Positions 56,321 through 64,000 of a DNA stretch of 64,000 nt are shown here, in pieces; positions within the stretch are counted from its first letter, which is position 1, and every line of letters starts with the position of its first letter. The stretch comes from Phenylobacterium sp. Its GTDB lineage: Bacteria; Pseudomonadota; Alphaproteobacteria; Caulobacterales; Caulobacteraceae. A program made the translations under genes and the position numbers. The stretch spans positions 123,120-187,119 of the forward strand of contig JADBYZ010000007.1 of the NCBI GenBank assembly GCA_020402745.1, given 5' to 3'. The notes below the pieces were generated by a model. It was not told the DNA's origin, made no database searches, and saw nothing but the letters and a program-made list of their open reading frames with translations.

Positions 56321-57310
56321 CTAGAGCTGCAGGACTGAGAAGGCGAGCAGACCGACCAGAAGCACGGCGAAACTGAGAACCCCGCCCGGCCACAGGATCA
56401 GGGTCCTGAGGGCGGCGCCGAGCCGGCTCGAGCCGTAAGCGCCGCGAAGGGTCTGGTACATATTCAACGGAGTCCAGGCGGCGAGAAGCAAGAACCAGGC
56501 GACCGCAAAGCCTTCCGGCAGGACCAGTCCGACGGCATTGGTCAGGAGGGTGAAGGACAGGAGGTTCGAGGCCACCAGGATGTGGTCATAAACAAAAACC
56601 CCGCGCCGCCCGATGTAGAGCACCGTCAGGATCAGGACGCTGATCGGCAGGAGCAGGAAGGCGAGGCGGTGCGCCCAGCCGAACATCACCACCAGAAAGT
56701 AACCGGGGTTCTCGACGGCGGTCTGAAGGCCGGCCCGAAGCCTGTCCTCCCAGACCTTGCTGAGGCCCGGTATTCCAAGATCGAGCTCTCCCGACGAAAC
56801 GACCGCATTGAACGCGTCCCTTGTCCCGACTTCGGAGCCGGACGTGTCGCCGGGACCGGCGGCGGCCTTGGATGCAGGCTGCGGACTGGCCGTCGCTGCA
56901 GGCGGGGTCGGGGTACGCACGCCCTCGTCGCGCTGCAGGCGATGGATCGCCGCCTCCGCCGCGAAGATGTAAAGGAGGAGGGCGACCAGGAAGGTCCGGA
57001 AAGGCGGCGTATAGCGCGCCAGCCGACCGTCAATCTGGTCCCTCGCCAGCTTGCCCGGACGCAGGAACAGCAGGGAGAGGGTGCGGGCCAGACGGCCGTC
57101 GAGATGAAACAGGCTCTCGCCCGCCTCCCAGGCCAGATGGAGGATGCTGCGCTTACGCAGGTCTGAATTCTGACCGCATTCATGGCAGAAACGCCCCGTG
57201 AGCGCGGCGCCGCAATTTGCGCACGCCGAGCCGCCGGGGCGTGGACCGCCCGCCGCGGCGAGGTCCGCGACGGCGTCGGCGGATGCGACCTCAAGCTCGA
57301 CGCCGGACAT
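56321..57310 (-). CDS. DUF3667 family zinc-ribbon membrane protein
   Basis: A 329-residue protein. A zinc ribbon CANCGAALTGRFCHECGQ (residues about 30-47) precedes a soluble stretch and four hydrophobic segments in the second half (FLVALLLYIFAAEA, FLVVMFGWAHRLAFLLLPISVLIL, NLLSFTLLTNAVGLVL, WFLLLAAWTPL), the DUF3667/YihG-like layout. Function unknown. It lies between liuC and liuD in the leucine operon, 22 and 9 nt away, so it is co-transcribed. Confidence 0.85.
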   Translation of the reverse strand: MSGVELEVASADAVADLAAAGGPRPGGSACANCGAALTGRFCHECGQNSDLRKRSILHLAWEAGESLFHLDGRLARTLSLLFLRPGKLARDQIDGRLARYTPPFRTFLVALLLYIFAAEAAIHRLQRDEGVRTPTPPAATASPQPASKAAAGPGDTSGSEVGTRDAFNAVVSSGELDLGIPGLSKVWEDRLRAGLQTAVENPGYFLVVMFGWAHRLAFLLLPISVLILTVLYIGRRGVFVYDHILVASNLLSFTLLTNAVGLVLPEGFAVAWFLLLAAWTPLNMYQTLRGAYGSSRLGAALRTLILWPGGVLSFAVLLVGLLAFSVLQL

Positions 57311-57332
57311 GACCTCTTCCTGCTTCCGCCCT

Positions 57333-58172
57333 CTAGCCTGCCCAGCCGGGCCGGCGCCTGTCAAGAAAGGCCGCCACGCCCTCGCGGCCCTCGTCGCTGA
57401 CCCGGGCCTGGGCGATGCGGCGCGCTGTGTCCTCCATGAGGGCGGGGTCGATCTCGCGCCAGGCGACGGCGTCGACCAGGGCCTTGGAGGCGGCGATGGC
57501 GCCCGGGGCGCAGGCCATGGCCTCTCCGGCGATGCGGTCGGCGGCGGTCGCCAGGGCGGCGGCGTCCTCCACCAGCTCGGTCACCAGGCCCAGGCGCAGG
57601 GCCTCGTCGGCATCGAAGATGCGGGCCGAGGCGAACAGGCCCCGGGCGGCGCGCGGGCCGATGGCGGCGACGATGTAGGGACTGATGGTGGCGGCGATCA
57701 GGCCCAGCCGGGCCTCGGAGAAGCCGAACTTCGCCCCCCGCTCCGCCACGGCGATGTCACAGGCGGCGGCCAGGCCGCAGCCCCCGCCCCAGGCGCCGCC
57801 CTGGACCAGGGCCACGGTCAGGGAGGGAAGATCCCAGAGCGACTTGAGCATCCGCGCCAGGCCCATGGCGTCGTCGCGGTTCTCGGCCTCGGTCCAGTGC
57901 GCGGCGTCGCGCATCCAGTTCAGGTCCGCCCCGGCCGAGAAGACCTTGCCGGCGCCGCGCAGGAAGACCACCCGCACGCCCTCGGCGGCCTGCAGGGTCT
58001 CGAAGGTCTCATGAAGCGCGCCGATCAGCTCGGCGTTGAAGCTGTTGCGCGCGTCGGGCCGGTTGAGGGTGACCACCGCCACCCCCTCCTGGGTGGTGTC
58101 GAGGCGCACGAGGTCCGAGACGGCGTCGCTGTCGACGCCCTCCACCAGGGGATCGGCGATCGGGTTGGGCAT
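57333..58172 (-). CDS. liuC: Enoyl-CoA hydratase/isomerase family, probable methylglutaconyl-CoA hydratase
   Basis: A 279-residue crotonase-fold enzyme. VAVVTLNRPDARNSFNAELIGAL, KVFSAGADLNWM (oxyanion hole) and GGAWGGGCGLAAACDIAVA are canonical. The glutamate-containing FGFSEARLGLIAATISPYIV segment fits hydratases. Operon position between liuB and liuD points to the methylglutaconyl-CoA step of leucine degradation; other crotonase activities remain possible. The ATG giving MPNPIADPLVEG is chosen over a longer arginine-rich frame. Confidence 0.88.
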   Translation of the reverse strand: MPNPIADPLVEGVDSDAVSDLVRLDTTQEGVAVVTLNRPDARNSFNAELIGALHETFETLQAAEGVRVVFLRGAGKVFSAGADLNWMRDAAHWTEAENRDDAMGLARMLKSLWDLPSLTVALVQGGAWGGGCGLAAACDIAVAERGAKFGFSEARLGLIAATISPYIVAAIGPRAARGLFASARIFDADEALRLGLVTELVEDAAALATAADRIAGEAMACAPGAIAASKALVDAVAWREIDPALMEDTARRIAQARVSDEGREGVAAFLDRRRPGWAG

Positions 58173-58198
58173 GTCGGGGCTCCGGTTTCGGGGAGGGT

Positions 58199-59821
58199 TC
58201 ACATTCGGAAGACGCCGAAGCGCGTCGGCGCGATCGGGGCGTTCAGGGCGGCGGACAGGGACAGGCCCAGGACGTCGCGGGTCTGGGCGGGGTCGATGAT
58301 CCCGTCGTCCCACAGCCGGGCGGTGGCGAAATAGGGATCGCCCTCAGCCTCGTAGCGCTCGCGCACCGGCGCCTTGAAGGCCTCTTCCTCCTCGGCGGGC
58401 CACTGGCCGCCCCGGGCCTCGATCCCGTCGCGTCGGATCGTCGCAAGGACGCTGGCGGCCTGCTCGCCGCCCATCACCGAGATGCGGGCGTTGGGCCAGC
58501 TCCAGAGGAAGCGGGGCGAATAGGCGCGGCCGCACATGCCATAGTTGCCCGCCCCGAAGGAGCCGCCGATCAGCACGGTCAGCTTGGGCACCTCGGCGCA
58601 GGCCACGGCGGTGACCAGCTTGGCGCCGTCCCGGGCGATGCCCCCGGCCTCGTAGCGGCCGCCAACCATGAAGCCCGAAATATTCTGCAGGAAGAGGAGG
58701 GGGATGCCCCTCTGGCAGGCCAGCTCGATGAAGTGGGCGCCCTTCAGCGCGCTTTCAGAGAACAGGATGCCGTTGTTGGCCAGGATGGCCACCGGATAGC
58801 CCCATATCCGGGCGAAGCCGCAGACCAGGGTCTGGCCGTAGAGGGCCTTGAACTCCTCGAAGGCCGAGCCGTCCACGATCCGGGCGATGACCTCGCGCAC
58901 GTCGTAGGGCGCGCGCACGTCCTGCGGGATAACACCAAAGAGCTCTTCAGGGTCGAACAGGGGCGGGCGCGGCTCGGCCAGGACCGGCCCCTCGGGGCGG
59001 CGGGTGTTGAGGCCGGCCACGATGCGGCGGACGATGGCCAGGGCGTGGAGGTCGTCCTCGGCCACGTGGTCCACCACGCCCGACCGGCGTCCGTGGACGT
59101 CGGCGCCGCCCAGGTCGGTGGCCGAGATGACCTCCCCCGTGGCGGCCTTCACCAGGGGCGGGCCGCCCAGGAAGATGGTGCCCTGGCTCTCAGCCCCGGT
59201 CCCGCGCACGATCACGGTCTCATCGGACATGGCCGGAACGTAGGCCCCCCCCGCTGTGCACGAGCCCATAACGCAGGCGATCTGGGCGATCCCCCGGGCG
59301 CTCATCCGGGCCTGGTTGAAGAAGATGCGCCCGAAATGGTCGCGGTCCGGGAAGACCTCGGCCTGGTGGGGCAGGTTGGCGCCGCCGGAGTCCACCAGGT
59401 AGACGCAGGGCAGGGCGTTCTGCTCGGCGATCTCCTGGGCCCGCAGGTGTTTCTTCACGGTGATGGGGAAGTAGGCGCCGCCCTTCACCGTCGCGTCGTT
59501 GGCCAGGATCATGACCTCCCGACCGCTGACCCGGCCGATCCCGGCGATCAGGCCGGCGGCGGGCGCCTCGTCGTCATAGAGACCGAAGGCCGCCAGGGCG
59601 CAGATCTCCAGGAAGGGCGCGCCAGGGTCCAGCAGGCCCTCCACCCGGTCGCGGGGCAGGAGCTTGCCCCGGGCCTCGTGCCGGCGTCGGCTGTCCTCAG
59701 GCCCGCCCAGGGCGGCCTGGGCCGTACGTCCAGCCAGTTCTGCGGCGAGGGCGCGGTTGACCTCCGCATGGGCGCGAAAGGCCGCCGAAGCCGGATCGAG
59801 GGCGCTCTTCAGGACGGGCAT
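58199..59821 (-). CDS. liuB: Methylcrotonyl-CoA carboxylase carboxyltransferase (beta) subunit
   Basis: A 540-residue carboxyltransferase. [50 protein letters not shown] in pieces, [16 protein letters not shown] and [24 protein letters not shown] are typical of MccB and propionyl-CoA carboxylase beta chains; FPDRDHFG favours methylcrotonyl-CoA. I use the ATG giving [10 protein letters not shown]. First gene of liuB-liuC-DUF3667-liuD-DUF1489. Divergent from the patatin gene, 101 nt apart. Confidence 0.92.
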   Translation of the reverse strand: MPVLKSALDPASAAFRAHAEVNRALAAELAGRTAQAALGGPEDSRRRHEARGKLLPRDRVEGLLDPGAPFLEICALAAFGLYDDEAPAAGLIAGIGRVSGREVMILANDATVKGGAYFPITVKKHLRAQEIAEQNALPCVYLVDSGGANLPHQAEVFPDRDHFGRIFFNQARMSARGIAQIACVMGSCTAGGAYVPAMSDETVIVRGTGAESQGTIFLGGPPLVKAATGEVISATDLGGADVHGRRSGVVDHVAEDDLHALAIVRRIVAGLNTRRPEGPVLAEPRPPLFDPEELFGVIPQDVRAPYDVREVIARIVDGSAFEEFKALYGQTLVCGFARIWGYPVAILANNGILFSESALKGAHFIELACQRGIPLLFLQNISGFMVGGRYEAGGIARDGAKLVTAVACAEVPKLTVLIGGSFGAGNYGMCGRAYSPRFLWSWPNARISVMGGEQAASVLATIRRDGIEARGGQWPAEEEEAFKAPVRERYEAEGDPYFATARLWDDGIIDPAQTRDVLGLSLSAALNAPIAPTRFGVFRM

Positions 59822-59922
59822 GGGCAAGGCATAGCTGGCAGCCGGGCCGGCGGCTAGTCCGTGCAGACCCGGACGCCGGGAGAGGGTTTCCAACTGTCAC
59901 GCAAGCGGGGTTATCATGGGGC

Positions 59923-61653
59923 GTGCAAACCCCGACCGAGACCGCCCTCGCCCGGCTTTTCGAGACCGCCCGCCTGGCCGGGACCGCTCGGTGGTGGTGC
60001 CTGCCCGTCGGCCTGGACCTGTTCCGGCCGGGCGAGCCGGCGGCCGAGCTGCACCTGCTCCGGGCCGGGCGGCTGGGCGCCTTCCGGGTCGAAGGGGGCG
60101 ACGAGCCCCGCTTCCTGGGCGTGGTGCGCCCGGGCGAGCCGGCGGGGGAGATGAGCCTGATCACCGGCGCGGTCCATTCCGGCCGCCTGACAGCCCTGCG
60201 GGACTCCGAGGTCCTGTCGCTGGACCGCGAGGCCTTCTTCGCGGCGTGCGAGACCGACCCGGACATCATGACCGACCTGGCCCGACTGATGGTGGGCCGC
60301 GCCCGCGATGCGGGCCGCGCCACGGCCCTTGTAGAGCCCACGGTCTTCGGCTTCGTGGCTCAGGGGCCCGTCGAGGATGTCCGGGCCCTGGTCGAGTCCC
60401 TGGCGGAGGGGATCCGGGCCGCCGGCTTTACGGTCGCGGTCGCGGGCTCGGAAGCGCAGGGGGAGGAAACCTCCTGGTTTTCCAACCTGGAGCATTCCGT
60501 CGACTACGCCCTCTATGTCGCCGGCCATGGCGAGGCCGCCTGGGCCGCCAAGATCGCCCGCCAGGTGGACCGGCTGTTCCGGGTGGGCCGGGGCGATTAT
60601 CCACCGCCGCCCGGCGCAGCGGCCCACACCCCGCCCGCCCTGGGCGTGGGGGCTGAGCTTGTCCTTGTGCAGCCGGCGGGCATCCGCCGCCCGCGGGGCG
60701 GCGAGGCCTGGATGACGGCCACCGGGGCGGTGGGCCTGACCCACCTGCGGCAGGGCGATCCCGGGGACCTCGCGCGCCTGGTCCGCCGGCTGACCGGGAG
60801 GGCCGTCGGCCTCGTTCTCTCCGGCGGCGGCGCCCGGGCCTACGCCCACATCGGCGTCATCCGCGCCCTGTCGGAGCGGGGCGTGCCCATCGACCATGTG
60901 GGCGGCGCCTCCATGGGGGCGGTGATCGCGGCGGGTCTGGCCCTCGGCTGGGACCTGGATGAGCTGGACCGGCGCATCCGGCGGGCCTTCGTCGCCTCCA
61001 GCCCCCTAGACGACATCGCCTTTCCCATGCTGGCCATGACCCGGGGCGAAAAGGTCGCCCGGCGGCTGGAGGAGCATTTCGGCGACATCCAGTTCGCCGA
61101 CCTCTGGCGCCCCTGCTTCTGCGTCTCCTCCAACCTCACCACAGGCGCTCACCAGGTGCACCGCCGGGGAAGCGTCCGCGCCGCCCTGCGCGCCTCCATC
61201 TCCCTCCCCGGCCTCCTGCCGCCCGCCCTCCAGGGCCAGAACGTCCTGGTGGACGGCGCTGTGCTCAAGAACCTGCCCGTGGATGTCATGCGCGGCGGCC
61301 TGTCCGGACCGATCATCGGGGTCGATGTCAGCCGGGGCCTGTCCATCACCGCCGCCGACATCGTCCGGCCGCGGTCCCTGCTGCGCTGGGTCCTGTCCGG
61401 CCAGTGGCGCAAGGGCCCGCCCATCGTCTCCTTGCTGATCCGCGCCGCCACCGTCTCTTCCGGGCGCGACCTCGCTGTCGCCCGGGAGGCGGCCGACGTC
61501 CTCATCCTGCCGGAACTGACCGGGGTGGAGATCCGCGACTGGAGCGCCTACGACCCCGCCGTGGCCGCCGGCCACGCCGCCGCCGTCGCCGCCCTGGACC
61601 GGATCGAGGGCCCGCTGGAAGACCTGAGGCGGCGACCGCACCGCCCGGCGTGA
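59923..61653 (+). CDS. Patatin-like phospholipase with N-terminal cyclic nucleotide-binding domain
   Basis: A 576-residue NTE-like protein with a GTG start. Residues about 10-120 form a cNMP-binding domain (GRLGAFRVEGGDEP, VRPGEPAGEMSLITGAVHSGRLTALRDSEVLSLDREAFF). A middle region of about 150 residues resembles the linker of bacterial NTE/RssA homologues. The patatin domain from about 295 has the oxyanion GGGARAYAHIGVIRAL, the nucleophile Ser330 in GASMG, and Asp444 in DGA. Likely a lysophospholipase; substrate unproven. Divergent from liuB and upstream of the leader element and O-methyltransferase. Confidence 0.9.
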   Translation: MQTPTETALARLFETARLAGTARWWCLPVGLDLFRPGEPAAELHLLRAGRLGAFRVEGGDEPRFLGVVRPGEPAGEMSLITGAVHSGRLTALRDSEVLSLDREAFFAACETDPDIMTDLARLMVGRARDAGRATALVEPTVFGFVAQGPVEDVRALVESLAEGIRAAGFTVAVAGSEAQGEETSWFSNLEHSVDYALYVAGHGEAAWAAKIARQVDRLFRVGRGDYPPPPGAAAHTPPALGVGAELVLVQPAGIRRPRGGEAWMTATGAVGLTHLRQGDPGDLARLVRRLTGRAVGLVLSGGGARAYAHIGVIRALSERGVPIDHVGGASMGAVIAAGLALGWDLDELDRRIRRAFVASSPLDDIAFPMLAMTRGEKVARRLEEHFGDIQFADLWRPCFCVSSNLTTGAHQVHRRGSVRAALRASISLPGLLPPALQGQNVLVDGAVLKNLPVDVMRGGLSGPIIGVDVSRGLSITAADIVRPRSLLRWVLSGQWRKGPPIVSLLIRAATVSSGRDLAVAREAADVLILPELTGVEIRDWSAYDPAVAAGHAAAVAALDRIEGPLEDLRRRPHRPA

Positions 61654-61720
61654 TCCTGCATCAGGCGCCTTGCCAGACCGGCCGAAACAGGCGCACGCTG
61701 CCTTTCGTGTCCAACCCATC

Positions 61721-61784
61721 GAAAGGAGGTGATCCAGTGTCTCACCGTTATCACTCGGAAGTCGCTGCTGGATTGATGACCTCC
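61721..61784 (+). promoter_or_regulatory. Self-masking extended Shine-Dalgarno leader
   Basis: GAAAGGAGGTGATCCAG (61721-61737) is the exact 17-nt complement of the 16S rRNA 3' tail, and its core GGAGG is 7 nt before a GTG start. Downstream, CTGGATT (61768-61774) and ACCTCC (61779-61784) can pair with GATCCAG (61731-61737, one G-T) and GGAGGT (61725-61730). This is a 13-bp stem with a 4-nt bulge that would bury the ribosome binding site and first start-codon base. The masking strand reads like the 16S tail itself with four extra bases. Confidence 0.6.
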
Positions 61785-61799
61785 GCGCTTGCGCGGTAG
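61737..61799 (+). CDS. 20-residue leader peptide candidate
   Basis: GTG to TAG encodes MSHRYHSEVAAGLMTSALAR. The 17-nt perfect match to the anti-Shine-Dalgarno tail at optimal spacing is the main evidence for translation. The second half of the ORF contains the strand that can mask its own ribosome binding site, and CCGCG-CTTG-CGCGG forms a small hairpin at 61783-61796, just before the stop. There is no signal peptide or known domain. It lies 84 nt after the patatin stop, 50 nt before a terminator and 131 nt before the O-methyltransferase ATG. Likely a regulatory leader rather than a functional protein, but a conserved microprotein cannot be excluded. Confidence 0.55.
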   Translation: MSHRYHSEVAAGLMTSALAR

Positions 61800-61848
61800 C
61801 AATCTCCCAAAGCCTTTGTGCGAAGCTGTGACTTCCACGATCGGTGCA

Positions 61849-61878
61849 GGGCGGCTCGGGAAACCGGGCCGCCCGTTT
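61849..61878 (+). terminator. Terminator with GAAA tetraloop before O-methyltransferase
   Basis: GGGCGGC (61849-61855) pairs with GCCGCCC (61868-61874), continued by T-G, C-G, G-C and G-C pairs to a GAAA loop (61860-61863), 11 bp in all. GTTTCGTT follows. It ends the short leader transcript 52 nt before the next ATG and could act as an attenuator. Confidence 0.65.
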
Positions 61879-61930
61879 CGTTCCAGCGTCCGGAACCGGC
61901 GGCGGCCCCGGAGGACTTCGGTGAACCGGA

Positions 61931-62605
61931 ATGTCGGATAACGTTCAGGACTGGGTGGCGGTGGACGCCTACTTCGCTGAGGCGCTGATGGGCGCAGATC
62001 CCCTCCGGGCTGGGATCCGAAGGGCGAATGCGGCGGCAGGCCTCCCGCCTCACGATGTGTCGCCGCTCCAGGGCCGGTTCCTCTCCCTCCTGGTCAAGGC
62101 CATCGGCGCCCGCCGCTTTCTGGAGATCGGAACCCTGGGCGGCGTTTCGGCGAGCTGGATGGCTGAGGCCCTGCCGCCCGACGGCCGGGTGGTTTCCCTG
62201 GAGGCGTCGCCGGACTACGCCGCCCTGGCGCGGCGGAACCTGGAACGGGCCGGGCTGGGAGACCGGGTGGAGATCCATGTGGGGCCGGCGCTCGACACCC
62301 TGGCCCGCCTGGCCAAGGAGGACGTTCCCGCCTTCGACCTGGTGTTCATCGACGCCGACAAGCCGAACAATCCGGCCTATCTGGACTGGGCGCTGAGGCT
62401 GACCCGGCCCGGAGGCCTCATCATCGCAGACAATGTGGTGCGCGGCGGGGCGGTGCTGGAGGCCAATTCCAGCGACGATCGGGTTCGGGGAGTCCGGACC
62501 TTCACCGAGCGCCTCGGGCGAGAGCCCCGGCTCTTCTCCACCGCCCTGCAGACGGTGGGCGAGAAGGGTTGGGACGGCATGACCCTGTCCATCGTCGAGC
62601 CTTAG
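61931..62605 (+). CDS. SAM-dependent O-methyltransferase (Methyltransf_3 family)
   Basis: A 224-residue class I methyltransferase of the catechol/caffeoyl-CoA type. The SAM loop is FLEIGTLGGVSASWMAEAL (near residue 63-81), the acidic ribose-binding residue lies in VVSLEASPDYA, and the metal-binding IDADKPNNPAYLDWAL and DNVVRGGAVLE are clear. A GGAGGA sequence is 15 nt before the ATG, longer than usual. Substrate unknown. It lies just downstream of the leader peptide and terminator, so its expression may depend on read-through. Confidence 0.9.
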   Translation: MSDNVQDWVAVDAYFAEALMGADPLRAGIRRANAAAGLPPHDVSPLQGRFLSLLVKAIGARRFLEIGTLGGVSASWMAEALPPDGRVVSLEASPDYAALARRNLERAGLGDRVEIHVGPALDTLARLAKEDVPAFDLVFIDADKPNNPAYLDWALRLTRPGGLIIADNVVRGGAVLEANSSDDRVRGVRTFTERLGREPRLFSTALQTVGEKGWDGMTLSIVEP

Positions 62606-62617
62606 CCGGGCGCGCCC

Positions 62618-63775
62618 TCAGGCGCCGATCAACTCGCGGCCGATCAGGTAGCGGCGGATCTCGTTGGTGCCGGCGCCGATGTCATAGAGCTTGGCGTCGC
62701 GGAGCAGGCGCTCGGCGGGGAAGTCGCGGGTGTAGCCGGCGCCGCCCAGGGCCTGGATGGCCTCCAGCGCGACCTTCACGGCGTTCTCCGAGGCCAGCAG
62801 GATGGCGCCGGCGGCGTCGTGCCGGGTGGCGAGGCCCGCATCACAGGCCCGCGCCACGGCGTAGACATAGGCCCGGGCCGAGTTCAGGGCGACATACATG
62901 TCCGCCACCTTGGCCTGCATGAGCTGGAAGGCGCCGATGGGCTGTCCGAACTGCCGCCGTGCGCGGACGTAGGGCAGCACCAGATCGAGGCAGGCCTGCA
63001 TGATGCCCAGGGGCCCGGCCGCCAGGACGGCGCGCTCATAATCCAGGCCGCTCATCAGCACGCCGACGCCGCCGTTCACCGGCCCCATGACGCCTTTCTC
63101 AGGCACCTCACAGTCCTGGAAGACCAGCTCGGCGGTGTCCGAGCCGCGCATGCCCATCTTGTCGAGCTTGGGGCTGGTGGAGAAGCCGGCCATGCCGCGC
63201 TCCACCAGAAACGCGGTGATGCCCCGGGGCCCGGCGTCCGGATCGGTGCGGGCATAGACCACCAGGACATCGGCGTGGGGGCCGTTGGTGATCCAGAACT
63301 TGGTCCCGTTCAGGACGTAGCGGTCACCGCGCTTCTCGGCCCGCAGCCGCATGGAGACCACGTCGGAGCCGGAACCCGCCTCACTCATGGCCAGGGCGCC
63401 CACGTGCTCGCCCGAGATCAGCCGGGGCAGATGGCGCGCCTTCTGGGCCGGGCTTCCCCACCGGCGGATCTGGTTCACGCAGAGGTTGGAGTGGGCGCCG
63501 TAGGACAGGCCCACCGAGGCCGAGGCCCGGGAGATCTCCTCCATGGCCACGACGTGCTCAAGATAGCCGAGGCCAGCGCCGCCGTCCTCCGCCTCCACGG
63601 TGATCCCCAGCAGCCCCAGGGCGCCCATCTGCGGCCAGAGGTCGCGGGGGAAGGCGTTGTCCCGGTCGATGGCGGCGGCCCGGGGGGCGATGCGTTCGGC
63701 GGCGAAGCGGGCGACGGAGGCCCTTAGGGCGTCGGCGGTCTCGCCCAGGGCGAAGTCGAAGTTCGTCTGGCTCAT
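62618..63775 (-). CDS. liuA: Isovaleryl-CoA dehydrogenase
   Basis: A 385-residue acyl-CoA dehydrogenase. [16 protein letters not shown] and [19 protein letters not shown] bind FAD and substrate. [20 protein letters not shown] contains the catalytic glutamate at the position specific to isovaleryl-CoA dehydrogenases, and [19 protein letters not shown] closes the protein. It performs the first oxidation of leucine catabolism, upstream of liuB-liuD. I use the ATG giving [15 protein letters not shown]. It converges with the O-methyltransferase (12 nt). Confidence 0.92.
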   Translation of the reverse strand: MSQTNFDFALGETADALRASVARFAAERIAPRAAAIDRDNAFPRDLWPQMGALGLLGITVEAEDGGAGLGYLEHVVAMEEISRASASVGLSYGAHSNLCVNQIRRWGSPAQKARHLPRLISGEHVGALAMSEAGSGSDVVSMRLRAEKRGDRYVLNGTKFWITNGPHADVLVVYARTDPDAGPRGITAFLVERGMAGFSTSPKLDKMGMRGSDTAELVFQDCEVPEKGVMGPVNGGVGVLMSGLDYERAVLAAGPLGIMQACLDLVLPYVRARRQFGQPIGAFQLMQAKVADMYVALNSARAYVYAVARACDAGLATRHDAAGAILLASENAVKVALEAIQALGGAGYTRDFPAERLLRDAKLYDIGAGTNEIRRYLIGRELIGA

Positions 63776-64000
63776 GGCCGCCGGACATACCATGCGCCCG
63801 CCGGAGGGGCGAGGCGGAGACGCTGTTGTTCCCCCTCCGTCCCGGGGCCTTGCCCCGGTCCACCTCCCCCAAAGGGCAGGGGAATCGCATATGCCGCCGC
63901 CTCTGACAGGAAACCGACGCTGGTAAGCGTCTGCAGTCCAAGAGGCAGTCACCGATTCCGTTTTGTTCCCGGTTTTTTGATCGAGCGAGTCTTGCGCAGC
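63776..64000. other. Intergenic end of window
   Basis: These 225 bases upstream of liuA hold no supported gene. A GC-rich repeat-like block lies at 63831-63883, then ordinary AT-richer sequence (TTTTGTTCCCGG, TTTTTTGATC) that could include the liuA promoter on the minus strand; no clear -35/-10 pair was found. Confidence 0.5.
63831..63883. repeat. Caulobacterales-type intergenic repeat-like block
   Basis: CCCCCTCCGTCCC, then a CCGGGGCCTTGCCCCGG hairpin, then TCCACCTCCCCC, then AAAGGGCAGGGG. This order (CCTCCGTC, hairpin, CACCTCCCC, purine-rich return) resembles dispersed intergenic repeats of Caulobacterales genomes as I remember them. Only one copy is present in the window. Confidence 0.4.

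Noticed and set aside
54539-56338. A 599-codon plus-strand frame opposite liuD
   Set aside because: Antisense shadow; liuD carries complete biotin carboxylase and biotinylation motifs.
61721-61737. Fragment of an inverted 16S rRNA gene
   Set aside because: The match to reverse-complemented 16S stops after 17 nt and flanking sequence is unrelated to rRNA; placement before a GTG fits a ribosome binding site.

Overview
The window is GC-rich chromosomal DNA (strong G/C bias at third codon positions) from an alphaproteobacterium, most likely order Caulobacterales (Caulobacter/Phenylobacterium-like). The clearest marker is mipZ, the ParA-type division-plane regulator. Other support comes from alphaproteobacterial families (FYDLN acid, DUF1150, DUF1489, DUF2794, DUF1223), the aroA-cmk-rpsA-ihfB and trpF-trpB-trpA-accD-folC gene orders, and an AccD with a degenerate zinc ribbon. 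Genus and species cannot be fixed from the sequence alone. There is no insertion sequence, prophage or CRISPR array, and no gene-free stretch longer than 300 bases.

Layout. 1-7.1 kb (+): end of addB, addA (recombination nuclease), trxA and a TonB-receptor-like barrel. 7.2-17 kb (-): aroA-cmk, rpsA, ihfB, mscL, then trpF-trpB-trpA-accD-folC. 17.1-21 kb: FYDLN protein, tRNA-Ala(GGC), and two glycosyltransferase genes that look accessory. 21-29.6 kb: hsp20-DUF1150, then a minus-strand block rnd-lptC-lptA-lptB / sulfatase / lipoprotein hydrolase / rpoN-hpf-ptsN. The sulfatase and hydrolase sit inside an otherwise conserved order. 29.7-34.6 kb: tRNA-Leu(CAG), NDUFA9-like reductase, uppP, thpR, a Bax-inhibitor-1 family protein followed by two palindromic elements and a strong terminator, DUF2794 and DUF1223. 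34.6-41.2 kb: acnA, divergent from the cytochrome c maturation genes ccmA-ccmB-(LTxxQ protein)-ccmC-ccmD-ccmG. 41.2-45.4 kb (-): dapF-mtaB-ftsY-yciB-marR. 45.4-50.5 kb: periplasmic S9 peptidase, oxyR, phasin with candidate PhaR sites, and a penicillin-binding D,D-carboxypeptidase with a SPOR domain. 50.5-54 kb: mipZ-J-domain protein and folE-BLUF on the minus strand, panC on plus. 54-64 kb: leucine catabolism (liuB, liuC, liuD and isovaleryl-CoA dehydrogenase), interleaved with DUF3667, a cyclic-nucleotide-domain patatin and an O-methyltransferase.

How the genes fit together. Most are housekeeping: DNA repair, translation (rpsA, hpf, mtaB, ftsY), envelope assembly (lptCAB, uppP, yciB, carboxypeptidase), amino acid, folate and pantothenate synthesis, cytochrome c maturation and leucine breakdown. 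Overlapping stop/start codons (addB-addA, trpB-trpA, aroA-cmk, ccmA-ccmB, ccmD-ccmG, dapF-mtaB, mipZ-dnaJ, liuD-DUF1489) indicate compact operons.

The most unusual element is at 61.72-61.88 kb. A 17-nt perfect complement to the 16S rRNA 3' tail drives a 20-codon ORF. That ORF itself contains a mimic of the 16S tail able to mask the ribosome binding site, and a GNRA-loop terminator follows before an O-methyltransferase gene. Second is a short BLUF blue-light receptor placed 5 nt downstream of an unusual GTP cyclohydrolase I gene.
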